From positions 4,626,412 through 4,690,411 of the forward strand of contig NZ_CP132335.1 in NCBI RefSeq assembly GCF_030758295.1: a stretch of DNA of 64,000 nucleotides, written 5' to 3'. Shown in pieces: positions 27,157 through 35,757 of the stretch; position 1 is the stretch's first letter; the number at the start of each line of letters is the position of its first letter. The notes under the pieces are model-generated. The model worked only from the letters and a program-made list of their open reading frames with translations, searched no databases and had not been told where the DNA came from. A program made the translations under genes and the position numbers. This stretch comes from Pararhizobium sp. IMCC21322 (GTDB lineage Bacteria; Pseudomonadota; Alphaproteobacteria; Rhizobiales; GCA-2746425).

Positions 27157-27216
27157 TGACGTGCTCCCCTGAAACCTCACTGATTTGAAGTTAGTCCTTC
27201 TCGGCATTTGCTTCGC
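27157..27216 (+). mobile_element. Left-end fragment of an IS3-family (IS407-like) remnant
   Basis: The sequence GACGTGCTCCCCTGAAA is the kind of terminus seen on IS407-type elements, and a diverged copy occurs at 52688. It runs into the first half of a small repeat (27196-27216) and is then cut by the IS3 element at 27217. The remainder resumes at 32351. Confidence 0.5.
27196..27216 (+). repeat. Small palindromic repeat, left half (split by IS3)
   Basis: CCTTCTCGGCATTTGCTTCGC here and CAATTGCCTGCAGGGCAATG at 32354-32373 together match the 38-bp insertion at 62632-62669. The IS3-family element landed in its centre. Confidence 0.65.
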
Positions 27217-27257
27217 ACTGAACCGCCCCGGGATTGTCGGAGGCTGTTTGGTTTAAG

Positions 27258-27740
27258 TCATGCTGCCACGGGTAGTTTGTCCTGCATTGCGTAATATTGT
27301 TCCTCGGCTTCAATTGGCGGGATGTTGCCGATGGGTTCGAGTAGGCGGCGGTTGTTGAACCAGTCGACCCATTCAAGCGTGGCGAATTCGACAGCTTCGA
27401 AGCTGCGCCATGGGCCACGTCGGTGGATCACTTCAGCCTTGTAAAGTCCGTTGATGGTTTCTGCCAGAGCATTGTCGTAGGAATCTCCAACACTCCCGAC
27501 CGATGGTTCAATACCCGCTTGTGCCAGGCGTTCGGTGTACTTTATCGATACATATTGACTTCCTCTGTCGCTGTGGTGGATGAGTCCGCCGCGATGAATT
27601 GGACGACGGTCATGCAAAGCCTGTTCGAGAGCATCCAGGACAAAGCCTGCATGCGCTGTGCGTGAGACACGAACCCACGATGTATCGAGCGTAAACGTCG
27701 ATCACGAAGGCGACATAGACGAAGCCTTTCCAAGTGGCCA
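27258..27740 (-). pseudogene. IS3 OrfB transposase, 3' exon with frameshift
   Basis: This encodes the C-terminal half of the DDE integrase core: ATWKGFVYVAFVIDVYARYIVG, then HAGFVLDALEQALHDRRPIHRGG, HHSDRGSQYVS and YDNALAETINGLYKAE. A 2-bp deletion near 27671-27673 throws the frame after YIVG, so even a spliced mRNA would not give a full transposase. The 5' half is at 31553-32054. The catalytic Asp and Glu are present in this part. Confidence 0.85.
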
Positions 27741-27748
27741 ATGGAGTA

Positions 27749-27768
27749 AGAAGCGCTTTCGCGCTTCT
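27749..27768. repeat. 20-bp target duplication of IS1182 (left copy)
   Basis: The self-complementary 20-mer AGAAGCGCTTTCGCGCTTCT is identical to 29285-29304 and flanks the IS1182-family element directly. It is the stem-loop of intron domain VI, so the element duplicated a whole hairpin. Confidence 0.85.
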
Positions 27769-29284
27769 CAGACTGCTGACAAACCCCGTCATTTTTGGCG
27801 GGGTTTTATTTTTTGGTGTGATTATTGTCGGTTCAGTTCTGGCAGGATGAGGCCATTGTCTCATGCGGGCTTTGTTTGTGGTCTTTGTGCCATTGTATTT
27901 GCGATTTTTTTGATATTCTGTGCGGTGGCTGCCAGCAGGCATTGACAAGCAACCCTGGTCAAACTTCGGAACCGTGCATAGCGATGGCCGTGGAGTTGTT
28001 TGGCATCGGCGAAGGAACGCTCGACGGTCTCTTTCCGTCGCTTGTAGATGGCCTTGCCCCAGGGCTGTAGACGGTGGCTATCGGTACGCTCGCGGCTGTC
28101 CGCCCACACATGGCGGGCTATGGTGCGTTGCGCCTTGGTATTTGTGGTGCAGGAAGCCAGTAGTGGACAGGTTTTGCAGATGGCTGGGTCGGATGTGTAA
28201 TGGCGATAGCCATTGCGGCCGGTGGTGGCATAGCTTAGCATCTGGCCTTGCGGACAACGATAGCCATCGTGCTGCGGCTCATAGATGAACTTGCTCTTGC
28301 GCATCATGCCAGGTCTGGGCGGCGTCGGATTGCGGTAGCCCGTCACACCAAGAACATCTCTGTCTTCAAGTCCCTTGGCAATGCCGGTTGTGGCATAACC
28401 GGCATCAAGGCCTACGGCTTTTGGGTCAAAGCCAAAGCGGGCTTGCTGCCGGTCGAGGCGCTCCAGATAGACAATGCTGTCATGCACATTGGCCGGCGTC
28501 GCATGGGTGTCGGTAATGATGGCAAGTTTCCCGTCTACGGTGCGGTGATCGAGATAAAAGAAACCCTTGGGCTTGCCATCGCGCACCATATAGCCAGCCT
28601 CAGGATCGGTGCGCGAGATTTTGGTTTCCTTTTCCACCGGTTTGCGCTCGCGTTTCTTCAACGGCTTTTTGCCGCGGACCACACGGTCTTCATTGATGGC
28701 CGTATCCAGATCATCCCAATAATCGGAGCGTGATTTGACAACGACTGCCTTATCGTACCGGTTCTTGTTGGCATTGGCCTTCAGATGCGTACTGTCGGTG
28801 TAAAGCACGGTGCCATCGACCAGTCCATGAGCAATGGCCTGTTCAACTATTTGATCGAATATCGCCTGAGCCACCCTCGTGTCGCGATAGCGCCGTCGGC
28901 GGTTCTGCGACAATGTCGAAGCATCGAACACCCGATCGGTCAACTTCAGTCCCAAAAACCAGCGATAGGCCACATTAACCTCAATCTCGCGGGCAAGCTG
29001 GCGTTCCGAGCGGATGCCGAAAAGATAACCAATGAACAAAGCCTTGAACATCAAAACAGGATCAAGCGCCGGGCGGCCATTGTCCGGACAATACAAATCC
29101 GCAACCAGATCGTGGATAAACGAAAAATCAATCACCGCATCAATGCGACGGAGCAAATGATCCATGGGAACAAGCGAATCGAGCGTTACCATCTCGATCG
29201 CCGTTTGCTGGGATGGGGGTTTTTTCAACATAACACACTGAATCAAAAACCTCCGGCAAAAGCCAGAGGTTTGTCAGCAGTCTG
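27769..29284 (-). mobile_element. IS1182-family insertion sequence, 1516 bp
   Basis: The inverted termini CAGACTGCTGACAAACC (27769) and GGTTTGTCAGCAGTCTG (ending 29284) enclose one intact transposase. It sits inside the domain VI hairpin of the group II intron, flanked by exact 20-bp repeats of that hairpin. Confidence 0.9.
27861..29231 (-). CDS. IS1182-family transposase
   Basis: A 456-residue transposase. ATG 29231 begins MLKKPPSQQ; an upstream in-frame start would add five residues. The N-terminal domain has VPMDHLLRRIDAVIDFSFI, PALDPVLMFKALFIGYLFGI and YRWFLGL. The DDE core includes YTDSTHLKANANK, HVDSIVYLERL-like context, VGLDAGYAT and the cysteine-rich CKTCPLLASCT insertion. RRKETVERSFADAKQLHGHRYARFR supplies the final Glu. 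The frame is intact, so the element looks young. Confidence 0.92.
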   Translation of the reverse strand: MLKKPPSQQTAIEMVTLDSLVPMDHLLRRIDAVIDFSFIHDLVADLYCPDNGRPALDPVLMFKALFIGYLFGIRSERQLAREIEVNVAYRWFLGLKLTDRVFDASTLSQNRRRRYRDTRVAQAIFDQIVEQAIAHGLVDGTVLYTDSTHLKANANKNRYDKAVVVKSRSDYWDDLDTAINEDRVVRGKKPLKKRERKPVEKETKISRTDPEAGYMVRDGKPKGFFYLDHRTVDGKLAIITDTHATPANVHDSIVYLERLDRQQARFGFDPKAVGLDAGYATTGIAKGLEDRDVLGVTGYRNPTPPRPGMMRKSKFIYEPQHDGYRCPQGQMLSYATTGRNGYRHYTSDPAICKTCPLLASCTTNTKAQRTIARHVWADSRERTDSHRLQPWGKAIYKRRKETVERSFADAKQLHGHRYARFRSLTRVACQCLLAATAQNIKKIANTMAQRPQTKPA

Positions 29285-29304
29285 AGAAGCGCTTTCGCGC
29301 TTCT
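29285..29304. repeat. 20-bp target duplication of IS1182 (right copy)
   Basis: This copy is identical to 27749-27768. On the minus strand it reads as an 8-bp stem closed by a GAAA tetraloop, the tip of intron domain VI. Confidence 0.85.
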
Positions 29305-29311
29305 CCTCCCC

Positions 29312-29345
29312 GAACCGTACGTGCACCTCTCAGCGCATACGGCTC
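29312..29345 (-). ncRNA. Group II intron domain V
   Basis: A 34-nt hairpin on the minus strand. GAGCCGTATGCG pairs with the CGTACGGTTC side, with the conserved AGC-type catalytic triad region near the 5' base (GAGCCG). It lies just downstream of the reverse-transcriptase stop, as in other bacterial introns. Only 7 bases separate it from the domain VI hairpin. Confidence 0.88.
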
Positions 29346-29350
29346 TCCGT

Positions 29351-30877
29351 TCAAGCTTGGCCCAAGGCCATAGCAACATCACGATAGCGGGAAGTGACGG
29401 TGGAGCGGGTTTCCTCACGAAAGATGTAGGGATTGCGCTCCGGGGTCCGCCACTTGAACTGCGCTTTCGGGCTTGTGACCAGTCTGCGCAGTGCTTTGCC
29501 GATATGCACCCCACGTTGGTTCGTGTCGAAGACAAGCCAGGTCTTTGCCTTGCCCGCCTCCGGCACCCGGAACCATTTGCGCATCAAGGGTTTGATGCGT
29601 GTCCGGTATTTCCGGGCCAACCAGTGCGCCACTTTCCAGAACACGACATGGTCGATGCGCCGGAATGTAGTCGCAGTGAAGTCGGTGAACTTGTAGAATG
29701 CCGCCCATCCCGCCAATTGGCGGTTCAGACGGTCGATCATATCGACTTTCCCAACGTCGTGATTGCCGGAAAGGGCCTCGGACAGTTTGCAGACAAACGC
29801 CTTGGCCTTTTCCTTGGGTATCGTCGTCACGACGTTCCTACGTCCCCGTGACCCTCGCTTGCGAATGATCCGGTGCCCTAGAAAGACAAAACCGTCATTG
29901 ACGTGGGTGATATGGGTTTTCTCCATATTCAACGTCAGTTTCAGTCTGCCTTCCAGAAACGACCGGCATTCCTCACGGATGGTTTCGGCATGAGCCTTGT
30001 TCCCTTTGACGATGACAACGAAGTCATCGGCGTAGCGGCAGTAGGCGACAGCAGGTTTCCACTGCCGGTTCTCCTTCACCGCTATGGGACGGCCCTTTTG
30101 TATGCCGAAGTTCCATGCCCAGCGATCCTTACGGGCTTTCTTGTTCAGGTATTTCGCCTCCAGCCACGCATCAAACTCATGGAGCATGATGTTGGACAGG
30201 AGTGGTGAGAGAAACCCACCTTGCGGAACACCCTCGCTTGAAGCCCTGAACAGACCACGATCAATGTGGCCTGCCTTCAGGATGCACCAAAGTAGATCAA
30301 CGAACCGTGTGTCCCGAACCCGCCGCCGCACACATTTGAGAAGCAGCCGGTGATGCACCGTATCAAAGTAACTCGCCAGATCACCTTCGATGATCCAGCG
30401 GCCACGTTGATGGGTGCTATCCTGTAGCTGTATCTTCACGGTGCGCACAGCATGATGCACACTGCGTTCTGGCCGGAAGCCATAGGATAGGCGATGGAAG
30501 TTGCTTTCCCAGATAGGCTCCATGGCCATCAGCATTGCGCGTTGGACAATGCGATCCGTCAGGGTTGGGATACCCAACGGGCGAAGCTTGCCATTCGACT
30601 TTGGAATGTAGATCCGTTTCACCGGCTGCGGGCGATACCTGCCCGTCAGAAGTTCAACCCGCAATTGATCCAGATGGTTATCCAGAATGCCTTGCAGGCG
30701 TTGCTTATCCATCCCGTCAATGCCCGGGGTTCTCGCGCCTGACGACGACAGAACGATCCGGGCGGCCTCAGTAAGCCATTGCCCATTGGCGATGAGCCGT
30801 AAAAGCCGATCAAACCGGCGGGTCTGATCACTCTCGGCCCATGTTGCGAGCTTGTGTTGCATTTCGCTGATTATCAA
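29351..30877 (-). CDS. ltrA: Group II intron reverse transcriptase/maturase
   Basis: A 508-residue intron-encoded protein. RT motifs: IYIPKSNGKLRPLGIPTLTDR, LSYGFRPERSVHHAV, GDLASYFDTV, GVPQGGFLSPLLSNIMLHEFD and the catalytic YADDFVVIVKG. LGHRIIRKRG follows, then a maturase (X) domain with LNRQLAGWAAFYKF. No C-terminal HNH endonuclease is visible, so target-site cleavage may use the endonuclease-independent route. The start is TTG 30877 with GAGGTG upstream, or ATG 30862. The frame is intact although the intron RNA is broken by IS1182. Confidence 0.93.
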   Translation of the reverse strand: MIISEMQHKLATWAESDQTRRFDRLLRLIANGQWLTEAARIVLSSSGARTPGIDGMDKQRLQGILDNHLDQLRVELLTGRYRPQPVKRIYIPKSNGKLRPLGIPTLTDRIVQRAMLMAMEPIWESNFHRLSYGFRPERSVHHAVRTVKIQLQDSTHQRGRWIIEGDLASYFDTVHHRLLLKCVRRRVRDTRFVDLLWCILKAGHIDRGLFRASSEGVPQGGFLSPLLSNIMLHEFDAWLEAKYLNKKARKDRWAWNFGIQKGRPIAVKENRQWKPAVAYCRYADDFVVIVKGNKAHAETIREECRSFLEGRLKLTLNMEKTHITHVNDGFVFLGHRIIRKRGSRGRRNVVTTIPKEKAKAFVCKLSEALSGNHDVGKVDMIDRLNRQLAGWAAFYKFTDFTATTFRRIDHVVFWKVAHWLARKYRTRIKPLMRKWFRVPEAGKAKTWLVFDTNQRGVHIGKALRRLVTSPKAQFKWRTPERNPYIFREETRSTVTSRYRDVAMALGQA

Positions 30878-31552
30878 AGGTCTTCACCTCATTTGGTCAG
30901 GTAATCCGCACCTCAAGCGGCTTGAACTGTTCCCCTTCGCCAGCCCGCCACTATGGCGAGCAAAGTGACAGGCTTTCCCTGCCGCAGACTACTACGGGAA
31001 CTCTGCCAGCATGGCGGACATTGGGGTCAACTCCCTTGTCGTATCATCCTACCGGATGGGCATTCCACCATGCCTTCCCTCGTTCATATGCTGGACTTAA
31101 ATCGTATCGGTGAGGCTGCCGGTCGCAGTCTTTGTCCTTGCTTGCTGCAAGTCGATGCCGATGCGATGGCATGGCTGCATTCGCTCCATCGCTCCCCGCA
31201 GGACAGCTACATGTAGCCCTGCGTTCGGACGGTTCCGACATACATGTCCGGAACCATCATCGCCATTGCGCCTGTTAAACCGTGTAGGCGCAGGTGACAT
31301 TTCAACCCTCAGATGCGGGTGAACCGGTTCGTGTTCCTCAACCTTCCAATACTCAGCCTGGGGGACCATCTCAGCGTAACGGTTTCGCCTCAAGCCCCTT
31401 TTCCCAAGGGCTACGTCACCCTGCCAGTCGACAGCAGGTCACCTCCGCTTCGGCTCATGTTCCCTCGCAGCAGGGAACAGGCATTCCATAATCCTCCTTT
31501 CTCAAAGCATTCCAGACATACGCCACCCCGGATAGTCCGGGTCGAGGCGCAC

Positions 31553-32054
31553 AATACGTAAAATCAGACACCCAAAGCCTGTTGGGCGCAGGTGCATGGA
31601 ATTGCCGATTGACGTGATCAAGCGGACATGGTGCAGCCTTGTTGCTGACCGTGGTTCGCACGGGTTTGCCCCGGATAACCCCTTGCAATCCCATGCCTCT
31701 CATCAGCCGTACGACCGTACAACGGGCGACATCAAAGCCTTCCTGTTGCATTTGCCGCCAGACTTTCCGTACGCCATAAACACCAAAATTGTCTGCAAAC
31801 ACACGCGCTATCTCCGGCTTCAGCGCCAGATCCCGCTTTGCCCGCAAGGACAATTTGGCTGGATCAACTCGCTTGGCTGCATGGAGATGATAGGTGGAGG
31901 GGGCAATCGGCAGAACCCTGCAAATTGGCTCGACCCCGTGGTCCTCCCGGTGATCGTCGATGAACGCGATCATTTCTTGAATGGGCGGTCGAGCTCCGCC
32001 TGGCAAAATATGCGGACGCCTTGCGCAATATCTCATTGGCTTGGCGAAGCTCAC
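31553..32054 (-). pseudogene. IS3 OrfB transposase, 5' exon
   Basis: The N-terminal half of Orf[95 protein letters not shown]. At the last Tyr the group II intron begins (31552). OrfB would be made by -1 frameshifting from OrfA near 32030. The coding continues at 27740. Confidence 0.85.
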
Positions 32055-32298
32055 GGTTCTCCCGTTCCAGGGCCTTCATCTTCTCACTCATCTCGGAGGG
32101 AACACCGGCGCGTTGGCCACTGTCCACTTCGACCTTCTTAACCCATTCATTGAGAGTTTGGGGCACACAACCGATCTTGTCCAATATCGACACAATCGCA
32201 GCCCAGCGGGAGTTGTGTTCGCCTTCATGCTCCAGAACCATCCGCACCGCACGGGCGCGAACTTCAGCGGAAAACTTGTTCGTTGTTTTGTTTGTCAT
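31864..32298 (-). CDS. IS3-family OrfA (helix-turn-helix, leucine zipper)
   Basis: A 144-residue frame, of which about 90 residues are OrfA proper: [34 protein letters not shown] forms the HTH_Tnp_1 domain, followed by a leucine zipper ([28 protein letters not shown]). After that the frame continues meaninglessly, because the transposase is normally made by a programmed shift into OrfB here. The start is ATG 32298. Confidence 0.85.
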   Translation of the reverse strand: MTNKTTNKFSAEVRARAVRMVLEHEGEHNSRWAAIVSILDKIGCVPQTLNEWVKKVEVDSGQRAGVPSEMSEKMKALERENRELRQANEILRKASAYFARRSSTAHSRNDRVHRRSPGGPRGRANLQGSADCPLHLSSPCSQAS

Positions 32299-32350
32299 AG
32301 CTCAATCCTCTCAGGAGTTTGAGCCTCCGACAATCCCGGGGCGGTTCAGT

Positions 32351-33064
32351 TCACAATTGCCTGCAGGGCAATGGATGAGACTTTTTACAAATGGCGCTCC
32401 AAATTTGGCGGCATGGAAGTTTCGGATGCCAAAAGGTTGAAGACGCTTGAGGAAGAAAACAGGAAACTGAAGAAGCTTCTGGCAGAGCAGATGTTGGATG
32501 TTGCGACATTGAAGGAAATGCTGGGAAAAAACTTCTTAAGTCCAGTTCGTAGAAACGAGGTGTGAGCTGGGTTATAAAGATCAAAAACTACTCCTTACGC
32601 AAAGCGTGTGAACTGGTGGGCATTGCTCCTCGGGTCTAATCGCTATCGATTGACGCGTAGTGACGGCAATGAAGTGAGCAAGCGGCTTGTGGAGATGTCT
32701 GCGGAGCGGCGACGGTTTGGCTATCGGCGGCTACACATCTTGCTGAAGCGGGAAGGCTGGGAACTGAATTGGAAGAAGCTGTACAGGCTTTACAAGGAAG
32801 AACGGCTCACTGTGCGCAAACGTGGTGGCCGAAGCGTGCCTTGGGCACCAGAGCACCCATGACGACCCTGCAGAGCCGCAATCAGCGTTGGAGCTTGGAT
32901 TTTGTGTCTGACACATTGGTAGATGGACGCAGGTTCCGCATCCTGTGTGTGATTGACAACTTCAGTCGGGCATGTTTGGCAACCATTGTCGACAGCTCTC
33001 TGTCAGGAACGCGTGTTGTGCGTGAACTGGACCTCATCGCTGAACGCCGGGGCTATTCGAAATG
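32351..33064 (+). pseudogene. Degenerate IS3-family (IS407-like) transposase remnant
   Basis: Fragments of OrfA (DETFYKWRSKFGGMEVSDAKRL, EENRKLKKLLAEQMLDVATLKEM) and OrfB (KRLVEMSAERRRFGYRRLHILL, LNWKKLYRLYKEERLTVRKRGGR, NQRWSLDFVSDTL) in three frames. The element lacks its 5' OrfA part, replaced by the small repeat ending at 32373. It stops at about 33064 within OrfB. It is a dead element forming the left border of the defence genes. Confidence 0.85.
32354..32373 (+). repeat. Small palindromic repeat, right half
   Basis: CAATTGCCTGCAGGGCAATG contains the hairpin ATTGCC/GGCAAT and abuts GATGAGAC (32374-32381). The left half is at 27196-27216 and the full related copy is at 62632-62669, which also abuts GATGAGAC. 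Confidence 0.65.
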
Positions 33065-33287
33065 ATACAGACCAAGTTGCCATTCCGCGCAGGTGCGCTT
33101 CTGCGTTGGTTAAAAGGGTATAGTTAGAAAAGTGTTGGTAATTGCTCAGGCGATAGCCGGTTCTTTTGCGATGATAATATACTGAATTGGTACAACGGCT
33201 TGCATTAGCTGGTTTACACTAGCATAAATTGAATTTAACCGAACTAATAGTGCAAGCCGCGCATGCGGCGAGTTTGCAGGGGATAGC
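33065..33287 (+). promoter_or_regulatory. Leader region of the defence cassette
   Basis: A 223-bp AT-rich stretch without a gene between the dead IS3 remnant and the GHKL ATPase. It ends with GCAGGGGATAGC before the ATG and holds an AT-rich block (33205-33250) suited to a promoter. No clear operator dyad was seen apart from GCCGCGCATGCGGC near 33255-33268, a 14-bp palindrome close to the start codon. Confidence 0.4.
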
Positions 33288-34943
33288 ATGACCGAGACCA
33301 CTAGTTTGCCACTTACAAACCCACCCGACGCTGCACGGCTGATATATGGACTCCGTGATACGGGCTACAGCTTCAATACCGCTGCGGCGGATGTCATTGA
33401 TAATTCAATCGCGGCGAATGCAGTTGAAGTACACATCAAAATCGCGATGAACGAGGACGGACGCAAGGTTGTCACGATCGGCGACAATGGAGACGGCATG
33501 AACGAGAAGAACCTGTTTGGCGCAATGAAATACGGCGCCCAAGCACGGCAGAGCCTCGCTAGCCTCGGGAAGTTCGGGCTCGGTCTGAAAACGGCATCGA
33601 GTTCGGTTTGCCTTCGATTTACCGTCATATCGCGAGATGCCGCGGACGGATCGCTAGCGAAACTCACTTGGGACCTCGAGCACGTCCAAAAGGCCGACAA
33701 ATGGGAGATGTTGCAGACGGAGGTTTCAGCAGATGAATACGACACGTTCGAGGAAATGTGCGGTGAGCGCGGTACTCTGGTCGTATGGGAGAACTGCGAC
33801 CGGATCCTTTCCAAGGAATATGCTAATCCGGGCGGTGCACACGAGCAGGCCGCGCTCAATAAACTTGAGCATAAGCTGATCGAGCACGCCTCTCTGATCT
33901 ACTACCGGTTTCTAGACAAAAACGACGGGCGCGAACGCGATGTGACCATCACTGTAAACGGCACGGCGGTCGACGCATGGAACCCGTTCTTCACCGAGAA
34001 GTCGGACCAAGTTCTGGAGACGGTGGCCCAGAAGATCGAGATAGTGCGGGAAGACGGCACAGACGGCGAGGCCACGATCAAGGCGTGGATTCTGCCCCCC
34101 CGGAGCCTTCTGACGAAAGAGGAAGAGGACCGCGCAAAGATCGCGAACCACCGGCAGGGGTTCTACATCCACCGCGAAGGACGCCTGATCCAGCAGGGCG
34201 GCTGGCTTGGTGTCTTCGGAACACTCGAACCTCACATGTCCCTATTGCGGGTAGAGTTCGACTTCAATCACGAGCTAGACGAAGCATTCAAGGTCGATGT
34301 GAAAAAGTCCCGAATTCACTTCGATCCCGCACTTGAGGCTCATCTCAAGGAGAGGCTTACGCCTGTCAGGCGCGAGGCGCAGAACCGCTATCGGCGAAAG
34401 AACAAAGAAGACACGGCCAACAATGAAATCAATCACTCAGGGTCGAACAACAACATCGCCGGCACTCAATCGACGAAGAAGCCGGGGGTCACATCGGTCG
34501 ATGTGGATGGCGGTACTGGGATCGTCAGCAATAACCATGGCACCGGCATCACTATCAAATCGCCGGTTCAGAACAACGTCGACCCCAAGAGCATCCATGT
34601 TGAGGCGGTTGACGATATAAACTCTGGCGAGCTTTATGAGCCTACCTTGCGCAGCACCGGAAACAGTGGGCACGTTCCCGCCGTGCGGATCAACAAGCAC
34701 CACGACTTCTACCAAAAGATCTACCAACGAGCGGCTGGCGGAGGGTTCGCGGTGCAGGGCATGGACCTGCTTCTGTGGGCGTTCGCCGTCGCGGAACAGA
34801 ACAACACGAACGAAGACCTCGACGCCGTGTTTGAGGACCTGCGCGACGAGGTGTCCGGCAATCTGAAGAAGCTCCTGCGAAACGTAGAAATGCCCGAAGC
34901 GGACGAGTTGGATAACGGTACGGACAATGAGGACGATGATTGA
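33288..34943 (+). CDS. MORC/MutL-like GHKL ATPase (defence cassette gene 1)
   Basis: A 551-residue GHKL ATPase. The ATP-lid motifs are clear: N-box AAADVIDNSIAANA with Asn39, G1 box IGDNGDGMN (residues 64-72) and G2 box LGKFGLGLKTAS (93-104). A transducer-like domain follows (KAWILPPRSL, GFYIHREGRLIQQGGW, VDVKKSRIHF with the Lys that usually contacts ATP). Then come a low-complexity Asn/Gly/Thr linker (about 375-450) and a helical acidic tail. GHKL proteins of this type clamp or move on DNA and are known in restriction-modification operons. It overlaps the HNH gene. No histidine-kinase features are present. Confidence 0.88.
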   Translation: MTETTSLPLTNPPDAARLIYGLRDTGYSFNTAAADVIDNSIAANAVEVHIKIAMNEDGRKVVTIGDNGDGMNEKNLFGAMKYGAQARQSLASLGKFGLGLKTASSSVCLRFTVISRDAADGSLAKLTWDLEHVQKADKWEMLQTEVSADEYDTFEEMCGERGTLVVWENCDRILSKEYANPGGAHEQAALNKLEHKLIEHASLIYYRFLDKNDGRERDVTITVNGTAVDAWNPFFTEKSDQVLETVAQKIEIVREDGTDGEATIKAWILPPRSLLTKEEEDRAKIANHRQGFYIHREGRLIQQGGWLGVFGTLEPHMSLLRVEFDFNHELDEAFKVDVKKSRIHFDPALEAHLKERLTPVRREAQNRYRRKNKEDTANNEINHSGSNNNIAGTQSTKKPGVTSVDVDGGTGIVSNNHGTGITIKSPVQNNVDPKSIHVEAVDDINSGELYEPTLRSTGNSGHVPAVRINKHHDFYQKIYQRAAGGGFAVQGMDLLLWAFAVAEQNNTNEDLDAVFEDLRDEVSGNLKKLLRNVEMPEADELDNGTDNEDDD

Positions 34944-35757
34944 TACCAAGGCAGGGCTGATCGGCCAGACAATCGCGAAACGAACGGGAGCAGATATCGC
35001 CATCGATGCAGCGCCGGAGGGATTGCAGAAAGGCCTCAGCATCCGGTTCGCCGACCTGAACAAGAATGGGGGGCCTCTCATCACGCTCAGGCCGAGTGGG
35101 CTTCACCGTCATAAGGTATCCTTGGGATTTGGCAGTTACTCGGGCTCGGTTGTTTCGTGCATTGCCCAAGCTAATCCCGAACAGATTACGCTCGCACGTG
35201 CCCTTGTGCGCTCGATCGACGTCGCAGCTACCTTGGCGTTCCCCTCATCCATGGACGTCGATAGCTGGGTAATCGACAGCCCGGCATTCTCCATGAGCGC
35301 TGAGCGCAAGGTTCGCGGGAACCGCCAGTCGGACGAGCAGATTATCGAGACCTGTGAAATTGTGGTTGTGCCAATCATGGCGGCGCTCGCGGAGCTGATC
35401 GGCTACGAGGATAAACAGCCGGCGACCGACGACGAGGTGGACGGTGAGCTGGAAGGCGCAGTGGCGGTTTCAACTGTTCAGCGCCGCGAACGAAACCCCC
35501 GCAACCGCCTTCTATGCCTTCTTGTCCATGGATACGCCTGTGCGACCTGCAGAACCGATCCCCGCAAGAAGTACGGTCCGAACGGCGCTGTGCTGGAGAT
35601 CCACCACCTTCAGCCTCTTTCGCAGATCAAAGCGCCCCGTGCCTACGACCCTCGGACCGACCTCGTTCCCCTTTGCCCCACCTGCCACCGTGTCGTGCAT
35701 TCCAGAAGACCTGTACCGTGGAGCCCGGCCGAGGTCGGAGAGATGATAAATGAGTGA
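34936..35757 (+). CDS. HNH endonuclease (defence cassette gene 2)
   Basis: About 273 residues. ATG 34936 (GAGG just upstream) or ATG 34927 could start it, and both lie inside the ATPase gene. An N-terminal domain of about 180 residues has no recognised family. The C-terminal HNH nuclease shows, by numbering from ATG 34927, the zinc pair C205/C208 (YACATCR), the catalytic HH at 226-227 (LEIHHLQPL), and C250/C253 with H254 and H258 (LVPLCPTCHRVVH). It should cut DNA. Its stop overlaps the helicase start by 8 bp, so the cassette is cotranslated. Confidence 0.88.
   Translation: MIDTKAGLIGQTIAKRTGADIAIDAAPEGLQKGLSIRFADLNKNGGPLITLRPSGLHRHKVSLGFGSYSGSVVSCIAQANPEQITLARALVRSIDVAATLAFPSSMDVDSWVIDSPAFSMSAERKVRGNRQSDEQIIETCEIVVVPIMAALAELIGYEDKQPATDDEVDGELEGAVAVSTVQRRERNPRNRLLCLLVHGYACATCRTDPRKKYGPNGAVLEIHHLQPLSQIKAPRAYDPRTDLVPLCPTCHRVVHSRRPVPWSPAEVGEMINE

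Larger units (their letters stand above)
27741..31552 (-). mobile_element. Group II intron inserted in IS3 orfB (interrupted by IS1182)
   Basis: The minus-strand 5' end is GTGCGCC, matching the GUGYG rule, directly after the exon codons D-F-T-Y. It encodes a reverse transcriptase (29351-30877), domain V at 29312-29345 and a domain VI hairpin with a bulged A seven bases from the 3' end (TACTCCAT). Joining the exons gives SDFTY-LATWKGF in frame, as expected for IS3 OrfB. Without the 1516-bp IS1182 element and one 20-bp duplication the intron is 2276 bp. The exact 3' end could shift by a base. Confidence 0.85.
27217..32350 (-). mobile_element. IS3-family element carrying a group II intron and a nested IS1182 element
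   Basis: The ends are 29-bp inverted repeats (ACTGAACCGCCCCGGGATTG... at 27217 and its complement ending at 32350). The full span is 5134 bp. Removing the intron region (27741-31552) leaves 1322 bp, a normal IS3 size. It encodes OrfA (31864-32298) and OrfB, whose gene is split by the intron. Removing the IS restores the small repeat seen intact at 62632, with about 4 bp (TCGC/TCAC) as an imperfect target duplication. The layers went in as IS3, then intron, then IS1182. Confidence 0.85.

Noticed and set aside
33288-34943. Gene 1 of the cassette as a two-component histidine kinase
   Set aside because: It has the GHKL ATP-binding boxes but no phospho-accepting His domain, sensor or receiver, and its operon partners are DNA enzymes.
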